Below are positions 8,707 through 17,273 of a stretch of 64,000 nt of DNA, piece after piece (position 1 is the first letter of the stretch; every line of letters starts with the position of its first letter). The notes under the pieces are model-generated. The model did no database searches. It saw only the letters and a list, made by a program, of their open reading frames with translations, and was not told where the DNA came from. The position numbers were made by a program, and so were the translations under genes. The stretch comes from Flavobacterium sp. 270 (GTDB taxonomy: Bacteria; Bacteroidota; Bacteroidia; Flavobacteriales; Flavobacteriaceae), in contig NZ_SODM01000001.1 in NCBI RefSeq assembly GCF_004368785.1, positions 1,054,001 through 1,118,000 on the forward strand. Reading direction: 5' to 3'.

Positions 8707-9090
8707 TTAAAGAACAAGTTCAGTAAACAATCTCTGAATCGTTTTCTCCAGATCTTCACACAAACCGGGATGCGGTCTTGAAGTTTGAATCGCAGAACTT
8801 CTAATCGCCGTAAGCCATCTAAAACGTTCCGGAATTTCAAATTCCGCAATTGGTCCGCCGTCTTTGGCACCGTTAGTGATTTTTTCCAATGAAGTTAAAT
8901 TGCATTCTAATTGTTCGATATCAAAATCATCAGAAAGTGCTTCAATTTTTGTTTTATTAAGATGAAAAAGTACTTTTATAAATTTAGCTTTTTTGCAAAA
9001 CAAAATGATTCCAATATTTAGGAATTCTTCGCGTTCTACTCTTGGTACTACACGAATCACGGCATACTCATATAAGTGACTATCTTGCAT
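8707..9090 (-). CDS. DUF3037 domain protein
   Basis: 127 residues matching DUF3037: YEYAVIRVVPRVEREEFLNIGIILFC at the N terminus, then a helical segment and the conserved C-terminal PERFRWLTAIRSSAIQTSRPHPG. No catalytic function is known. Its ATG lies inside the end of the upstream HipA-like kinase gene (11-base overlap), so the two are translationally coupled. This two-gene arrangement recurs in bacteria as far as I recall, which implies the proteins work together. Confidence 0.85.
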   Translation of the reverse strand: MQDSHLYEYAVIRVVPRVEREEFLNIGIILFCKKAKFIKVLFHLNKTKIEALSDDFDIEQLECNLTSLEKITNGAKDGGPIAEFEIPERFRWLTAIRSSAIQTSRPHPGLCEDLEKTIQRLFTELVL

Positions 9091-9862
9091 TTTGAGCCTG
9101 ATTTACAAAGATTTCGGAATTGTTTAATCTGGTCTGCAAAAACTGTAAATATACATTTCGCAATGCTTCCGGAGTTTCGTCTGTGTCTTCCCATTGTAAC
9201 CATTCGAGGGGAATTGTATTTACAATTTCTTCTAAAATTTCTGGAGTTAAAATCGCTCTATATTCGGCATCAACTTCTTTTAAAAGTGAAGCCTGAGGCA
9301 ACAAAACATGATCTTTTATCAACGCAAACGGACTTTTGGCATGTTGTTCCCAATTGTTCCAGGAATGATGAAAATACAAACACGCACCGTGATCTATAAG
9401 CCAAAGTTCTTTATGCCAGATCAGCATATTGGTGTTTTTAAAAGTTCTGTCGACATTGGTAATGTAAGCGTCAAGCCAGACAATCTGCGACGCCAATTTA
9501 GCATCTACAGTTGTTACAACGGGATCAAAAGTAATCGCGCCAGATAAAAAATGAAGCGCCAAATTTAAACCTTGACTTCCTTGCAGTAAATCCTGAATTT
9601 CTTCGTCAGCTTCGGTTCTTCCAAAGGCTTCGTCGAGGTTTGCGAAAACTAATTCTGGCAATTGTAGTTTTAAGGCTTTTGCAATTTGTCCGCCTACTAA
9701 TTCGGCAATTAAAGCTTTTACGCCGTGTCCGGCTCCTTTAAATTTTAAGACGTATTTAAAATCGTCATCAGCTTCTGCCAAAGCTGGCAGTGAACCTCCT
9801 TCACGCAAAGGCGTAATATATCGGGTAACGTTTACCGTTCTAAGATCGAAGTTGTTTTCCAT
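9080..9862 (-). CDS. HipA-like kinase domain protein
   Basis: 260 residues related to the kinase domain of HipA. A nucleotide-binding lysine lies in YVLKFKGAGHG (about 37-47). A catalytic loop reads DAYITNVDRTFKNTNML (about 151-167), with the DR..N.N pattern of this fold, followed by a metal-binding aspartate in LWLIDHGACL. It lacks the HipA N-terminal subdomain and has no HipB-like DNA-binding partner; DUF3037 takes that place. Whether it phosphorylates tRNA synthetases as HipA does, or another target, is unknown. This kinase starts the operon. Confidence 0.8.
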   Translation of the reverse strand: MENNFDLRTVNVTRYITPLREGGSLPALAEADDDFKYVLKFKGAGHGVKALIAELVGGQIAKALKLQLPELVFANLDEAFGRTEADEEIQDLLQGSQGLNLALHFLSGAITFDPVVTTVDAKLASQIVWLDAYITNVDRTFKNTNMLIWHKELWLIDHGACLYFHHSWNNWEQHAKSPFALIKDHVLLPQASLLKEVDAEYRAILTPEILEEIVNTIPLEWLQWEDTDETPEALRNVYLQFLQTRLNNSEIFVNQAQNAR

Positions 9863-9995
9863 ATTACAAACTTACGATTTTTGATTTTAGAATGTAGAGT
9901 GTAGATTTTAGATTAATTGTTTAAACGTAAAATTTTGTTTCACGCAGATTTTAAAAGATTTGAGCTGATTTAAATAGATTTTATTCTCTTTTTTT

Positions 9996-10119
9996 TGTCC
10001 TCCTGAGCGGAGTCGAAGGATCGCAAAGTTATTCCTCAAAGTTTAATTTCGTTGACGATTTTCTTTGTAGAGCTACTTGTGGCTCTTCTCCCGAAGCCTC
10101 GGGATCGCTCAGAGTGACA
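9996..10119. repeat. Degenerate palindromic repeat related to 2483-2695
   Basis: The left end is TGTCCTCCTGAGCGGAGTCG and the right end, read inversely, begins TGTCACTCTGAGCGATC. Both correspond to the outer arm of the nested palindrome at 2.5 kb. Position 10070-10082 carries GAGCTACTTGTGG, identical to 2596-2608. A local hairpin, CCCGA..TCGGG, is at 10090-10103. The rest of the 299-base gap (9863-10161) shows nothing else beyond AT-rich words near 9890-9950. Confidence 0.7.
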
Positions 10120-10161
10120 TACTGTATAAAAAATTATCTAATTATCAAATTGCCACATTTT

Positions 10162-11010
10162 CTAATTCTCTAATTCCAAAAAAGCTTTTCCTAAATACTT
10201 AATAATAGTAGAAGCCGTAAAAGATTCGTAACCAAATTTTGGTAAAGCAATATCAGCAGTTAATCCGTGAAGGAAAACACCAATTTTAACGGCATATTTG
10301 GGTTCGTAACCTTGAGCTAAAAGACTTGTGAGGATTCCGGTTAAGGTGTCGCCGCTTCCGGCGGTTGCGAGCGCGGCGTTTCCCGTTGTATTTTCATATA
10401 CAGAATTTCTGTTGATTACAAATGTAGGAGCGCCTTTCATGACAACAATGACTTTGTATTTTTCAGAAAAAGCAATTGTCTTTTTAAACTTATCCGATTC
10501 TGAAGTCCAACTGCCAATCAAGCGTTCTAATTCTTTTGGATGAGGTGTTAAAATGGTGTCTTCTGGAACTAATTCTAACCAGGAAATATTTTCTGAAATA
10601 ATATTTAAAGCATCCGCATCGAGAACTAAAGGAGATTTATTGATTCGCAGAAATTCGAATAATGCTTTTTGTGTCGCAAGCTCCTTCCCTATTCCCGGGC
10701 CAATTCCGATGGCCTGCGGTTGTAAAGGAATATTAATATTGGTGATGGAATTTGCATTTTCGTCTGTAATTACCATAACTTCTGGTATGCTGATTTGCAG
10801 AATCTGATAACCACATTTTGGTACAAAAGCCGTTACGAGTCCGCATCCGGATTTGATACAGGATTTTGAGGCTAAAACGGCCGCTCCTATTTTACCATAA
10901 CTTCCGGCAATAATTACGGCATGACCTTGTGTTCCTTTGTGTGCCTGAGGATTTATTGGTTTGTAGAATTTAAGAATTTCTTCTTTTGTAATTAAATAAG
11001 GACTTTTCAT
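10162..11010 (-). CDS. nnrD: ADP/ATP-dependent NAD(P)H-hydrate dehydratase
   Basis: Repairs hydrated NAD(P)H in the cytosol using ADP or ATP. The 282-residue protein has the full dehydratase motif set: [16 protein letters not shown] (about 33-48), [47 protein letters not shown], and the ATP-site [19 protein letters not shown] near 217-235. Many bacteria fuse this domain to the NnrE epimerase; here the dehydratase stands alone and no epimerase gene is in the window. It is divergent from gcvT. Confidence 0.92.
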   Translation of the reverse strand: MKSPYLITKEEILKFYKPINPQAHKGTQGHAVIIAGSYGKIGAAVLASKSCIKSGCGLVTAFVPKCGYQILQISIPEVMVITDENANSITNINIPLQPQAIGIGPGIGKELATQKALFEFLRINKSPLVLDADALNIISENISWLELVPEDTILTPHPKELERLIGSWTSESDKFKKTIAFSEKYKVIVVMKGAPTFVINRNSVYENTTGNAALATAGSGDTLTGILTSLLAQGYEPKYAVKIGVFLHGLTADIALPKFGYESFTASTIIKYLGKAFLELEN

Positions 11011-11072
11011 TGGGTTGTAATTATCTATTAAAATTACATAAAAAATAAAGACGAAATAGTTTCTTTTGAAAC

Positions 11073-11160
11073 CTACTGCCCTAGCCCTGGTAGTAGCGGC
11101 ATCCTTTTTATTTTTTCTTTAAAAACAAAAAGATATAGCGGATAACAGGAAATAGCTCCT
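11073..11160. other. Possible structured intergenic element
   Basis: Between nnrD and gcvT lies a block of mixed GC content that stands out from its AT-rich flanks. It contains CCCTAGCCCTGG, AGCGGCATCCTTTTT, an A/T centre, AAAAAGATATAGCGGATA and AGGAAATAGCTCC. The two halves around the centre are partly complementary (ATCCTTTTT against AAAAAGATAT). I have a recollection of similar strings in other flavobacterial intergenic regions but cannot verify it. It could be a structured RNA or a dispersed repeat. Confidence 0.4.
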
Positions 11161-11211
11161 AATCATTGCGAAATTTATAATTTAACCTATCATAATTTGA
11201 TATTTTTTAAA

Positions 11212-11219
11212 TAAATTTG
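11212..11219 (+). promoter_or_regulatory. -7 element TAAATTTG for gcvT
   Basis: TAAATTTG fits TAnnTTTG and lies 25 bases before the gcvT ATG. Confidence 0.6.
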
Positions 11220-11244
11220 CGATTCAATTTTATATAACAACACA

Positions 11245-12327
11245 ATGAAAAATACTGCGCTTACGCACATACATGAAGGTTTGGGAGCAAAAATGCTGCC
11301 TTTTGCGGGTTACAATATGCCAATTACTTACGAGGGTGTTAATGCTGAACATGAAACGGTTCGTAATAGTGTGGGCGTTTTTGACGTTTCGCATATGGGC
11401 GAATTTTTACTTACGGGTCCAAATGCTTTGGCTTTGATTCAGAAAGTAACGTCTAATGATGCTTCGACTTTGACTATTGGAAGAGCGCAATATTCTTGTC
11501 TTCCTAATAATGACGGCGGTATTGTTGATGATTTGATTGTGTATAAAATGAAAGAGGAACAATATTTACTGGTTGTAAATGCTTCTAATATAGAGAAAGA
11601 CTGGAACTGGATTTCGTCGCACAATGATTTGGGTGTTGAAATGAAAAATATTTCTGATGATTATTCTTTGCTGGCAATTCAGGGACCAAAAGCGGTTGAA
11701 GCAATGCAGTCTTTGTCTTCAAAAGATTTAGCAGCGATTCCGTATTACCATTTTGAGGTTGGTGATTTTGCCGGAATTGATAATGTAATTATCTCTGCTA
11801 CTGGTTATACTGGTTCTGGCGGTTTTGAAATTTACTGTAAAAACAGTGAAGTAGAGCAAATCTGGAATAAAGTTTTTGAGGCTGGTGCACCTTTCGGAAT
11901 TAAACCTATTGGTCTTGCGGCGCGCGATACTTTACGTCTTGAAATGGGTTTCTGCCTTTATGGAAATGATATTAATGATACTACTTCTCCGCTTGAAGCT
12001 GGTTTGGGATGGATTACGAAATTTAATAAAGATTTTACGAATTCTGAGAATCTGAAAAAGCAAAAAGAAGAAGGTGTTTCTAAAAAATTGGTTGCTTTTG
12101 AAATGCAGGAACGTGCGGTGCCAAGACATGATTACGAAATTGTTGATGGTTCTGGTGCTGTAATTGGTGTTGTAACTTCTGGTACTATGTCGCCTTCTAT
12201 GAATAAAGGGATTGGTCTTGGTTATGTTACTGTACCAAATAGTACTATTGACAGTGATATTTTTATCAGAATTAGAAAAAATGATGTTCTTGCAAAAGTG
12301 GTAAAATTGCCTTTTTATAAGAAATAA
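11245..12327 (+). CDS. gcvT: Glycine cleavage system aminomethyltransferase (T-protein)
   Basis: Transfers the methylene group from lipoylated H-protein to tetrahydrofolate in glycine cleavage. The 360-residue length is standard. Motifs seen are the N-terminal [41 protein letters not shown] (substrate-binding aspartate), [11 protein letters not shown], and [20 protein letters not shown]. No other glycine cleavage gene is adjacent, so gcvT stands alone here, as is common in this phylum. Its own promoter and a downstream hairpin suggest a monocistronic unit. Confidence 0.96.
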   Translation: MKNTALTHIHEGLGAKMLPFAGYNMPITYEGVNAEHETVRNSVGVFDVSHMGEFLLTGPNALALIQKVTSNDASTLTIGRAQYSCLPNNDGGIVDDLIVYKMKEEQYLLVVNASNIEKDWNWISSHNDLGVEMKNISDDYSLLAIQGPKAVEAMQSLSSKDLAAIPYYHFEVGDFAGIDNVIISATGYTGSGGFEIYCKNSEVEQIWNKVFEAGAPFGIKPIGLAARDTLRLEMGFCLYGNDINDTTSPLEAGLGWITKFNKDFTNSENLKKQKEEGVSKKLVAFEMQERAVPRHDYEIVDGSGAVIGVVTSGTMSPSMNKGIGLGYVTVPNSTIDSDIFIRIRKNDVLAKVVKLPFYKK

Positions 12328-12346
12328 AAAATTCTAAAATATATTG

Positions 12347-12385
12347 AAATGCGTTGCGATGAAAATTGTAACGCATTTTTTTTTG
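12347..12385 (+). terminator. Intrinsic terminator after gcvT
   Basis: The 9-bp stem AAATGCGTT (12347-12355) pairs with AACGCATTT (12370-12378) and is followed by a long T run. Confidence 0.85.
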
Positions 12386-12390
12386 TTTTT

Positions 12391-12550
12391 TTGCCACGAA
12401 TTTCACGAATCTTCACTAATTATTTGCCACGGATTAAAAGGATTCTAATCTGGTAAATACATTAAAAGTATATTTAAAATATACAATAAATATAATTCGT
12501 GCAATTCGTGGCAAAATTTAATCCTTTAAATCCGTATAATCTGTGGCAAA
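12391..12550. repeat. Interleaved inverted repeats of the GCCACGAAT type
   Basis: The first pair is 12391-12410 with 12495-12514, 19 of 20 complementary (TTGCCACGAATTTCACGAAT). The second, less perfect pair is 12423-12452 with about 12515-12550, ending GTGGCAAA. The pairs are interleaved left1-left2-right1-right2, so only one can form at a time in RNA. The remaining gap to the protease gene at 12666 contains no gene. Confidence 0.7.
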
Positions 12551-12665
12551 AAAATAATTTGTGCTGTTCGTAGTTTTTATTAATTCTCTCGTCGATATTT
12601 TGAAGTAATTACTGTCATTTATCAAAAAATTACCGTAATTTTAGTGTAAACGATGACTTTGACTT

Positions 12666-14696
12666 ATGAAAAAAATACTATTAGTGTTTCTATTAACTAC
12701 AAGCGCCCTATTGGGTCAAAATAGCGCTGCGACATGCGAAATACTAAACAAAATAAATGCACTTGTCCAGACCGAACATATTAGACCAAAACCTGTCAAC
12801 GATAGTTTGTCGGTTTTTGTTTTTGATAATTTAATGAATGAATTGGATCCGTCGAGAAATATTTTCTTTAAGAGCGAATATGACGAAATGAAAGCTAAAT
12901 ACCGCTTAAAATTAGACGATCTGATTCTTGCAAACGATTGTAGTTTTCTCACCGACATTAAAGCTAAATATATAAATGGACTTACCAGAACTAAAAGTGT
13001 TTTGGAAAAGTTACAATTACAAGCTTTTGATTATAGCAAAAAAGATACGATTCGGTTTTATAAAAAATCATTTCCTTTTTATCTGAAAAAAGAGGATTTA
13101 GAAAAAGTATGGACTAAAAAACTGCGTTATCAGGTTTTGGATGAAATGGCTGATTCCAGCGAAAATCTAGATTCGCTTAAAACTAATTTTACGTCGATAG
13201 AAGCGGCTACAAAAAAACTTATTCTGTCTAATGAAATCTGTCGTATCAGCACGCTTTTAGAAAGTGCCGATAAACAGGAAGAGAAGTTATATAATTTTTT
13301 CTGTACTTATTTCGATCCGCATACTGCTTATTTCAGCGATGATTCTAAAACCAGTTTTGTGGCTTCACTTTCTAAAGAACATTTTTCTTTGGGAATGACG
13401 GTTAATCTGAATGAGAAAAACGAAATTATAATTGCCGAAATAGATCCGAATGGCCCGGCTTATCAAACGGGACAAATCAAAAAAGGCGATCAGATTATTT
13501 CGATTTCTAATCAAAAAGAAACATTAAAAGTTTCGTGTGCTTCGATGGAATCAATTTCTGATATGATTTTATCCGAAGCAAATAAACATATTACGCTTAC
13601 GCTGAAGAGAAGTACTGGTAAAAGCTTTGATGTTTTTATTGAAAAACAAGTCATGAAAGACGAAGAAAATTCGGTTTTTAGTTTTATGATCGGGAAAGAC
13701 AGTAAAATTGGATATATCAAAATTCCGAGTTTCTACGCTGATTTAGATGGAAATAGCAGAAAAGGCTGCGCTGATGATGTTGCCCGCGAGATAATAAAAC
13801 TGGAAAGAGATAATATGAAAGGTTTGGTTATTGATTTGATTGATAACGGCGGCGGTTCTATGGAAGAAGCTATAAAATTAGCCGGTATGTTTATTGATTA
13901 TGGGCCAATTTCGATTGTGGTTGATAATAAACAAGGAAAATCTGTGATTAATGATCCTTTTAAGGGACTTATTTATAAAGGGCCAATTGTTATTCTTGTT
14001 AATAGTAACACGGCTTCGGCGAGCGAATTTTTCTCTTCAATTTTACAGGATTATAACCGTGCTTTATTATTAGGAAGTACTACGCTCGGAAAAGCTACGA
14101 TGCAGACTATTTTACCGCTTGATGAAGATAAAAGTACTGATTATTTGAAAATTACGATTAATAAATTCTACCGAGTTACAGGCAAAAGCCATCAATATGT
14201 TGGAGTTACTCCAGATGTTGTTCTTCCTGAATTTTATGAAGATATTTATCAGAAAGAAAGTGATTTTCCGACTGCTATTAAAAACGATAGTATTGAACCT
14301 ATTTTAAAATACAAAACGTATGTAAAACGAAATCTTATTGACAAACTGGCTCAAAATAGTACTGCAAGACTGGCTGATAATTATTTCTTTAATAATATTA
14401 AAAAGATAAATGTAAAGATTGATCAGCTTGTAAATACTCCAAAGGCAGAAATTCCGATGACTTTAGAAGATGTTTTTGAGCAAAAGAAAATTGTCAATTC
14501 TCTTTGGAAGGAAATAAATACTTTTAATGATGAAAACAATCCGCTTGATGTTTATAATTCGAGTGTAAATCAATTATTACTAGGCGCTTATCCAAATGAC
14601 AAAACAATCAATCAATATCAAATGGATAACCTGAAGACGAATCCGTACCTGAATGAGGCTGTAAATGTGATTAATGAGTTTAATGGAGCTAAATAG
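12666..14696 (+). CDS. S41 family C-terminal processing peptidase, secreted
   Basis: 676 residues. The N-terminal signal peptide is MKKILLVFLLTTSALLG with likely cleavage soon after. A helical N-terminal region is followed by a PDZ domain at about 240-325 (GPAYQTGQIKKGDQIISI) and the S41 catalytic domain. The serine is in NTASASEFF (about 451-453) and the lysine in STTLGKATMQ (about 476). This is the Tsp/CtpA architecture: a periplasmic protease that trims proteins recognised by their C termini. The gene is monocistronic. Confidence 0.9.
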   Translation: MKKILLVFLLTTSALLGQNSAATCEILNKINALVQTEHIRPKPVNDSLSVFVFDNLMNELDPSRNIFFKSEYDEMKAKYRLKLDDLILANDCSFLTDIKAKYINGLTRTKSVLEKLQLQAFDYSKKDTIRFYKKSFPFYLKKEDLEKVWTKKLRYQVLDEMADSSENLDSLKTNFTSIEAATKKLILSNEICRISTLLESADKQEEKLYNFFCTYFDPHTAYFSDDSKTSFVASLSKEHFSLGMTVNLNEKNEIIIAEIDPNGPAYQTGQIKKGDQIISISNQKETLKVSCASMESISDMILSEANKHITLTLKRSTGKSFDVFIEKQVMKDEENSVFSFMIGKDSKIGYIKIPSFYADLDGNSRKGCADDVAREIIKLERDNMKGLVIDLIDNGGGSMEEAIKLAGMFIDYGPISIVVDNKQGKSVINDPFKGLIYKGPIVILVNSNTASASEFFSSILQDYNRALLLGSTTLGKATMQTILPLDEDKSTDYLKITINKFYRVTGKSHQYVGVTPDVVLPEFYEDIYQKESDFPTAIKNDSIEPILKYKTYVKRNLIDKLAQNSTARLADNYFFNNIKKINVKIDQLVNTPKAEIPMTLEDVFEQKKIVNSLWKEINTFNDENNPLDVYNSSVNQLLLGAYPNDKTINQYQMDNLKTNPYLNEAVNVINEFNGAK

Positions 14697-14959
14697 TTTT
14701 GTTTTTTGTTTCAGGTTTATTTTTGTTTCAAGTTTCAGGTTTCAAGTTTGATGAGTTTGCCATACCTAGGAACGAGGGAACTCCGTAAGAAACTAACATT
14801 TAGCATTTCTTAGAACATTAAAATTGTTTTCGAAATTCTATAGTCTTTATATGAAAAAAAATGCTGACAATTGAAATTTGGAATTTTTCTATTGAAATTT
14901 AATACATTCACTTATAAAAAAAAGAATACTTTTGATTTTGGAAAAATAAGGAATAACCG
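14697..14959. other. Intergenic region, no gene seen
   Basis: Contains a repeated TTTCAGGTTT/TTTCAAGTTT word near 14710-14745 and AT-rich sequence. No open frame with a recognisable product and no strong hairpin were found. Confidence 0.4.
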
Positions 14960-14967
14960 TATTTTTG
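14960..14967 (+). promoter_or_regulatory. -7 element TATTTTTG for the YebC-family gene
   Basis: TATTTTTG fits TAnnTTTG and lies 23 bases before the ATG at 14991. Confidence 0.6.
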
Positions 14968-14990
14968 CATCACAAAACTAAAAATTAGAA

Positions 14991-15707
14991 ATGGGAAGAG
15001 CGTTCGAATTTAGAAAAGGAAGAAAAATGAAACGTTGGTCAGCAATGGCCAAAACTTTTACCAGAATTGGTAAAGATATCGTTATGGCTGTTAAAGAAGG
15101 CGGACCAAACCCAGATGCCAATTCTAGATTAAGAGCTGTTATACAGAATGCTAAAGCGGCCAACATGCCTAAGGACAATGTGGAGCGTGCGATAAAAAAT
15201 GCAAGTAATAAAGATACGGCTAACTATAAAGAAATTTTGTTTGAAGGTTACGCGCCTCACGGAATTGCAATTTTAATTGAAACTGCTTCTGATAATAATA
15301 ACAGAACGGTAGCGAATATTAGAAGTTATTTTAATAAATGTAACGGTACAATGGGAACTCAGGGTTCTGTTGAGTTTATGTTTGACCATACTTGTAACTT
15401 TAGAATTGCAAAAGGAAATCTTGATCCGGAAGAATTAGAATTAGAACTTATTGATTTTGGTGCTGAAGAGGTTTTTGAAGACGAGGACGGAATCTTAATC
15501 TACGCTCCTTTTGGAAGTTTTGGTGCTTTGCAAAAAGAATTAGAAAACAGAGGTCTTGAAATTTTATCTTCTGGCTTTGAGCGTATTCCGCAAATTACCA
15601 AAGAACTTACAGAAGCTCAAATCGCTGACGTTGAGAAATTAATCGAAAAAATCGAGGAAGATGATGACGTTATGAACGTTTATCATACTATGCAGGAAGA
15701 AGCATAA
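14991..15707 (+). CDS. YebC/PmpR family transcriptional or translational regulator
   Basis: 238 residues, the usual family length. It starts MGRAFEFRKGRKMKRW, followed by KTFTRIGKDI, the hallmark PNPDANSRLRAVIQNAKAANMPKDNVERAI (split across about 39-68) and YEGYAPHG-like FEGYAPHGIAILIE. The C-terminal domain includes VEFMFDHTCNFRI. Family members bind DNA or act at stalled ribosomes; which applies here is not shown by sequence. Monocistronic, with promoter and terminator. Confidence 0.93.
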   Translation: MGRAFEFRKGRKMKRWSAMAKTFTRIGKDIVMAVKEGGPNPDANSRLRAVIQNAKAANMPKDNVERAIKNASNKDTANYKEILFEGYAPHGIAILIETASDNNNRTVANIRSYFNKCNGTMGTQGSVEFMFDHTCNFRIAKGNLDPEELELELIDFGAEEVFEDEDGILIYAPFGSFGALQKELENRGLEILSSGFERIPQITKELTEAQIADVEKLIEKIEEDDDVMNVYHTMQEEA

Positions 15708-15729
15708 TTTCTCTCTTTTATCATATACA

Positions 15730-15757
15730 AAAGCTCTGATTTTTTTCAGGGCTTTTT
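15730..15757 (+). terminator. Terminator after the YebC-family gene
   Basis: AAAGCTCTGA (15730-15739) pairs with TCAGGGCTTT (15746-15755, one G-T pair), followed by further T residues. Confidence 0.8.
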
Positions 15758-15800
15758 TGTTTTTGGTCTGTTTTTAGTGATTCAGATTTAAATAAAAATT

Positions 15801-15808
15801 TATATTTG
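15801..15808 (+). promoter_or_regulatory. -7 element TATATTTG upstream of micro-peptide copy 1
   Basis: TATATTTG fits TAnnTTTG. The surrounding 50 bases align with those before the second copy (16979-16986), so the promoter was duplicated with the gene. Confidence 0.6.
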
Positions 15809-15841
15809 TTAAATCTCATTATTAAACAAATTAAAAATACC

Positions 15842-15916
15842 ATGAATTCAAAATATACCAAAATTGCCGTAATCGCATTAGTTCTACTTTTTCTAGTTCT
15901 TAGTGTTATCAGCTAG
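15842..15916 (+). CDS. Single-helix membrane micro-peptide, 24 aa
   Basis: The ATG-to-TAG frame encodes MNSKYTKIAVIALVLLFLVL and then SVIS: a lysine-containing head and one hydrophobic helix. A related frame at 17013-17090 encodes the same beginning (SKYIKVAVIA) and the same end (SVIS). The -7 elements before both match as well, so the frame is conserved and likely translated. It stops 12 bases before the next gene. Its small size and form recall type I toxin peptides or small membrane regulators, but no function can be assigned. Confidence 0.55.
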   Translation: MNSKYTKIAVIALVLLFLVLSVIS

Positions 15917-15928
15917 ACAGTAAAATAA

Positions 15929-16321
15929 ATGAGTTCTTATTTTAATAGATTTCAGGGCGGTATATTTACAATCATTAAATTCGATAATAAATGTTCTGTT
16001 TATTTTGGAGAGAATTCCTGGTGGCTTTTAGATGATTGGGAAAGCGATATTTTAAGCAATAATTACTTGAAACAAATCGAATTTTTAAAACTTGAATTTG
16101 AAGAAATAAGTAATGCATATAAAAGTGAGCAGTTTAATCTAAATAAAACTTATCATTATCTTCCTAGTTTATACCTTGATTTTGACAATAGAGAACTTTA
16201 TACCCACTTCTTTGATCAGGCAATAGAAAATAGACTGATTGAAGGATGGAAAGGTTTGTTTATTGAAAATCAAAATACATTTTTAGAATTGTTTCCTCCA
16301 GAATCTCAATATTGGAAATAA
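15929..16321 (+). CDS. Hypothetical protein, possible immunity protein, 130 aa
   Basis: Not assigned to a named family. The protein is soluble, acidic and rich in aromatic residues (SWWLLDDWESDIL, SLYLDFDNRELYTHFFD, IEGWKGLF, ending PESQYWK). The strand DFDNRELYT followed by a GW-containing helix and a terminal QYW is reminiscent of small immunity proteins of polymorphic toxin systems, which is inference from composition and context. It lies just after the micro-peptide and before the HD hydrolase. Confidence 0.6.
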   Translation: MSSYFNRFQGGIFTIIKFDNKCSVYFGENSWWLLDDWESDILSNNYLKQIEFLKLEFEEISNAYKSEQFNLNKTYHYLPSLYLDFDNRELYTHFFDQAIENRLIEGWKGLFIENQNTFLELFPPESQYWK

Positions 16322-16376
16322 ATAATAAGAGACGTTTAGTCAACTAATAAAGTTTAAAACTAACATTCTATAAAAT

Positions 16377-16922
16377 ATGAATAATTGGTCAATAGATAAT
16401 TTACAAAAAACCTGGTACTTAGTTTCTAAATTGCATCAAGGTCAAAAATACGGTGGAGACGAAGAGGGTTTACAAATTGAATATATTAATCATATTGGGA
16501 GCGTTGTTTTTGAAATTATAAACGCTTTAAACTACGATCAAAGTTTAAATGCTGAATTCGCTATCACTTGCGCCATGTTACACGATACAATAGAAGATAC
16601 TGATTTTTCATTTGAAAAAGTTAAAGAACTATTTGGAGAAGAAATTGCAAATGGAATTAATGCTTTATCAAAGGACAGCAACATCAAGGATAAATCGGTA
16701 CAAATGGAACAAAGTTTATCAAAAATTAAACAACAGCCTAAAGAAGTCTGGGCGGTTAAAATGGCCGATAGAATATGCAATTTATATGCACCGCCGTATT
16801 ATTGGACTACAGACAAGATAGTAGAATATCATAAAGAATCTTTGCTCATTTATGAAGCTTTAAAAGAAGGAAATACTTATTTAGCCAATCGATTAAAAGA
16901 AAAAATAGATCATTATATTTAA
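16377..16922 (+). CDS. HD-domain hydrolase related to (p)ppGpp hydrolases
   Basis: 181 residues forming a stand-alone HD domain. Metal-binding motifs are HQGQKYGG (first histidine, about 20), NHIGSVV, CAMLHDTIEDTDF (the HD pair, about 64-72) and KMADRICNL (about 129-137). This is the pattern of the SpoT/RelA hydrolase domain and of small alarmone hydrolases. No synthetase domain is present. Likely reaction: 3'-pyrophosphate removal from (p)ppGpp or a related nucleotide. It is embedded among unknown accessory genes, so a protective role against a nucleotide-modifying toxin is possible but unproven. Confidence 0.75.
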   Translation: MNNWSIDNLQKTWYLVSKLHQGQKYGGDEEGLQIEYINHIGSVVFEIINALNYDQSLNAEFAITCAMLHDTIEDTDFSFEKVKELFGEEIANGINALSKDSNIKDKSVQMEQSLSKIKQQPKEVWAVKMADRICNLYAPPYYWTTDKIVEYHKESLLIYEALKEGNTYLANRLKEKIDHYI

Positions 16923-16978
16923 GATGGCAGTTGCTCTTTAGCTTTTAAAAATTACAACTCAATCAACAAATAAAATTT

Positions 16979-16986
16979 TACATTTG
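16979..16986 (+). promoter_or_regulatory. -7 element TACATTTG upstream of micro-peptide copy 2
   Basis: TACATTTG fits TAnnTTTG and is homologous in position to 15801-15808. Confidence 0.5.
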
Positions 16987-17012
16987 CGATCTCACAAACA
17001 AACTAAAATACT

Positions 17013-17090
17013 ATTAAAACATCAAAATATATTAAAGTCGCAGTAATTGCATCAGCAATATGTTTTTTTAGTATTAGCGTTATCAGCTAA
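17013..17090 (+). pseudogene. Second copy of the membrane micro-peptide, ATG lost
   Basis: The frame from ATT (17013) to TAA encodes KTSKYIKVAVIASAIC and then FFSISVIS, clearly homologous to the peptide at 15842-15916 at both ends. At the place of the ATG the sequence is ATT, so it either uses a rare start or is no longer translated. The promoter element is retained. A weak hairpin with a T run follows near 17107-17140. Confidence 0.5.
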
Positions 17091-17273
17091 AATCTAAAGC
17101 AAAAAAAGCTTTCTAAGTTCAAACTCAGAAGTCTTTTTTATTGACAGACTTTAAATTACTTTTTTGTGTTATTAGTTGTTTTAAGTCAATAAGTAAAAAC
17201 TAAAAAAGAAGTACTTTAAGGGATAAAGATGTTAATGCTATAGTAAATTTTTAAATATGTTTTTTAAAATTGA

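Noticed and set aside
8652..8870. 72-codon minus-strand frame
   Set aside because: It overlaps the DUF3037 gene in another frame and runs into the palindrome; it has no recognisable domain.
9076..9547. Two plus-strand frames
   Set aside because: Antisense to the HipA-like kinase gene, without coding features of their own.
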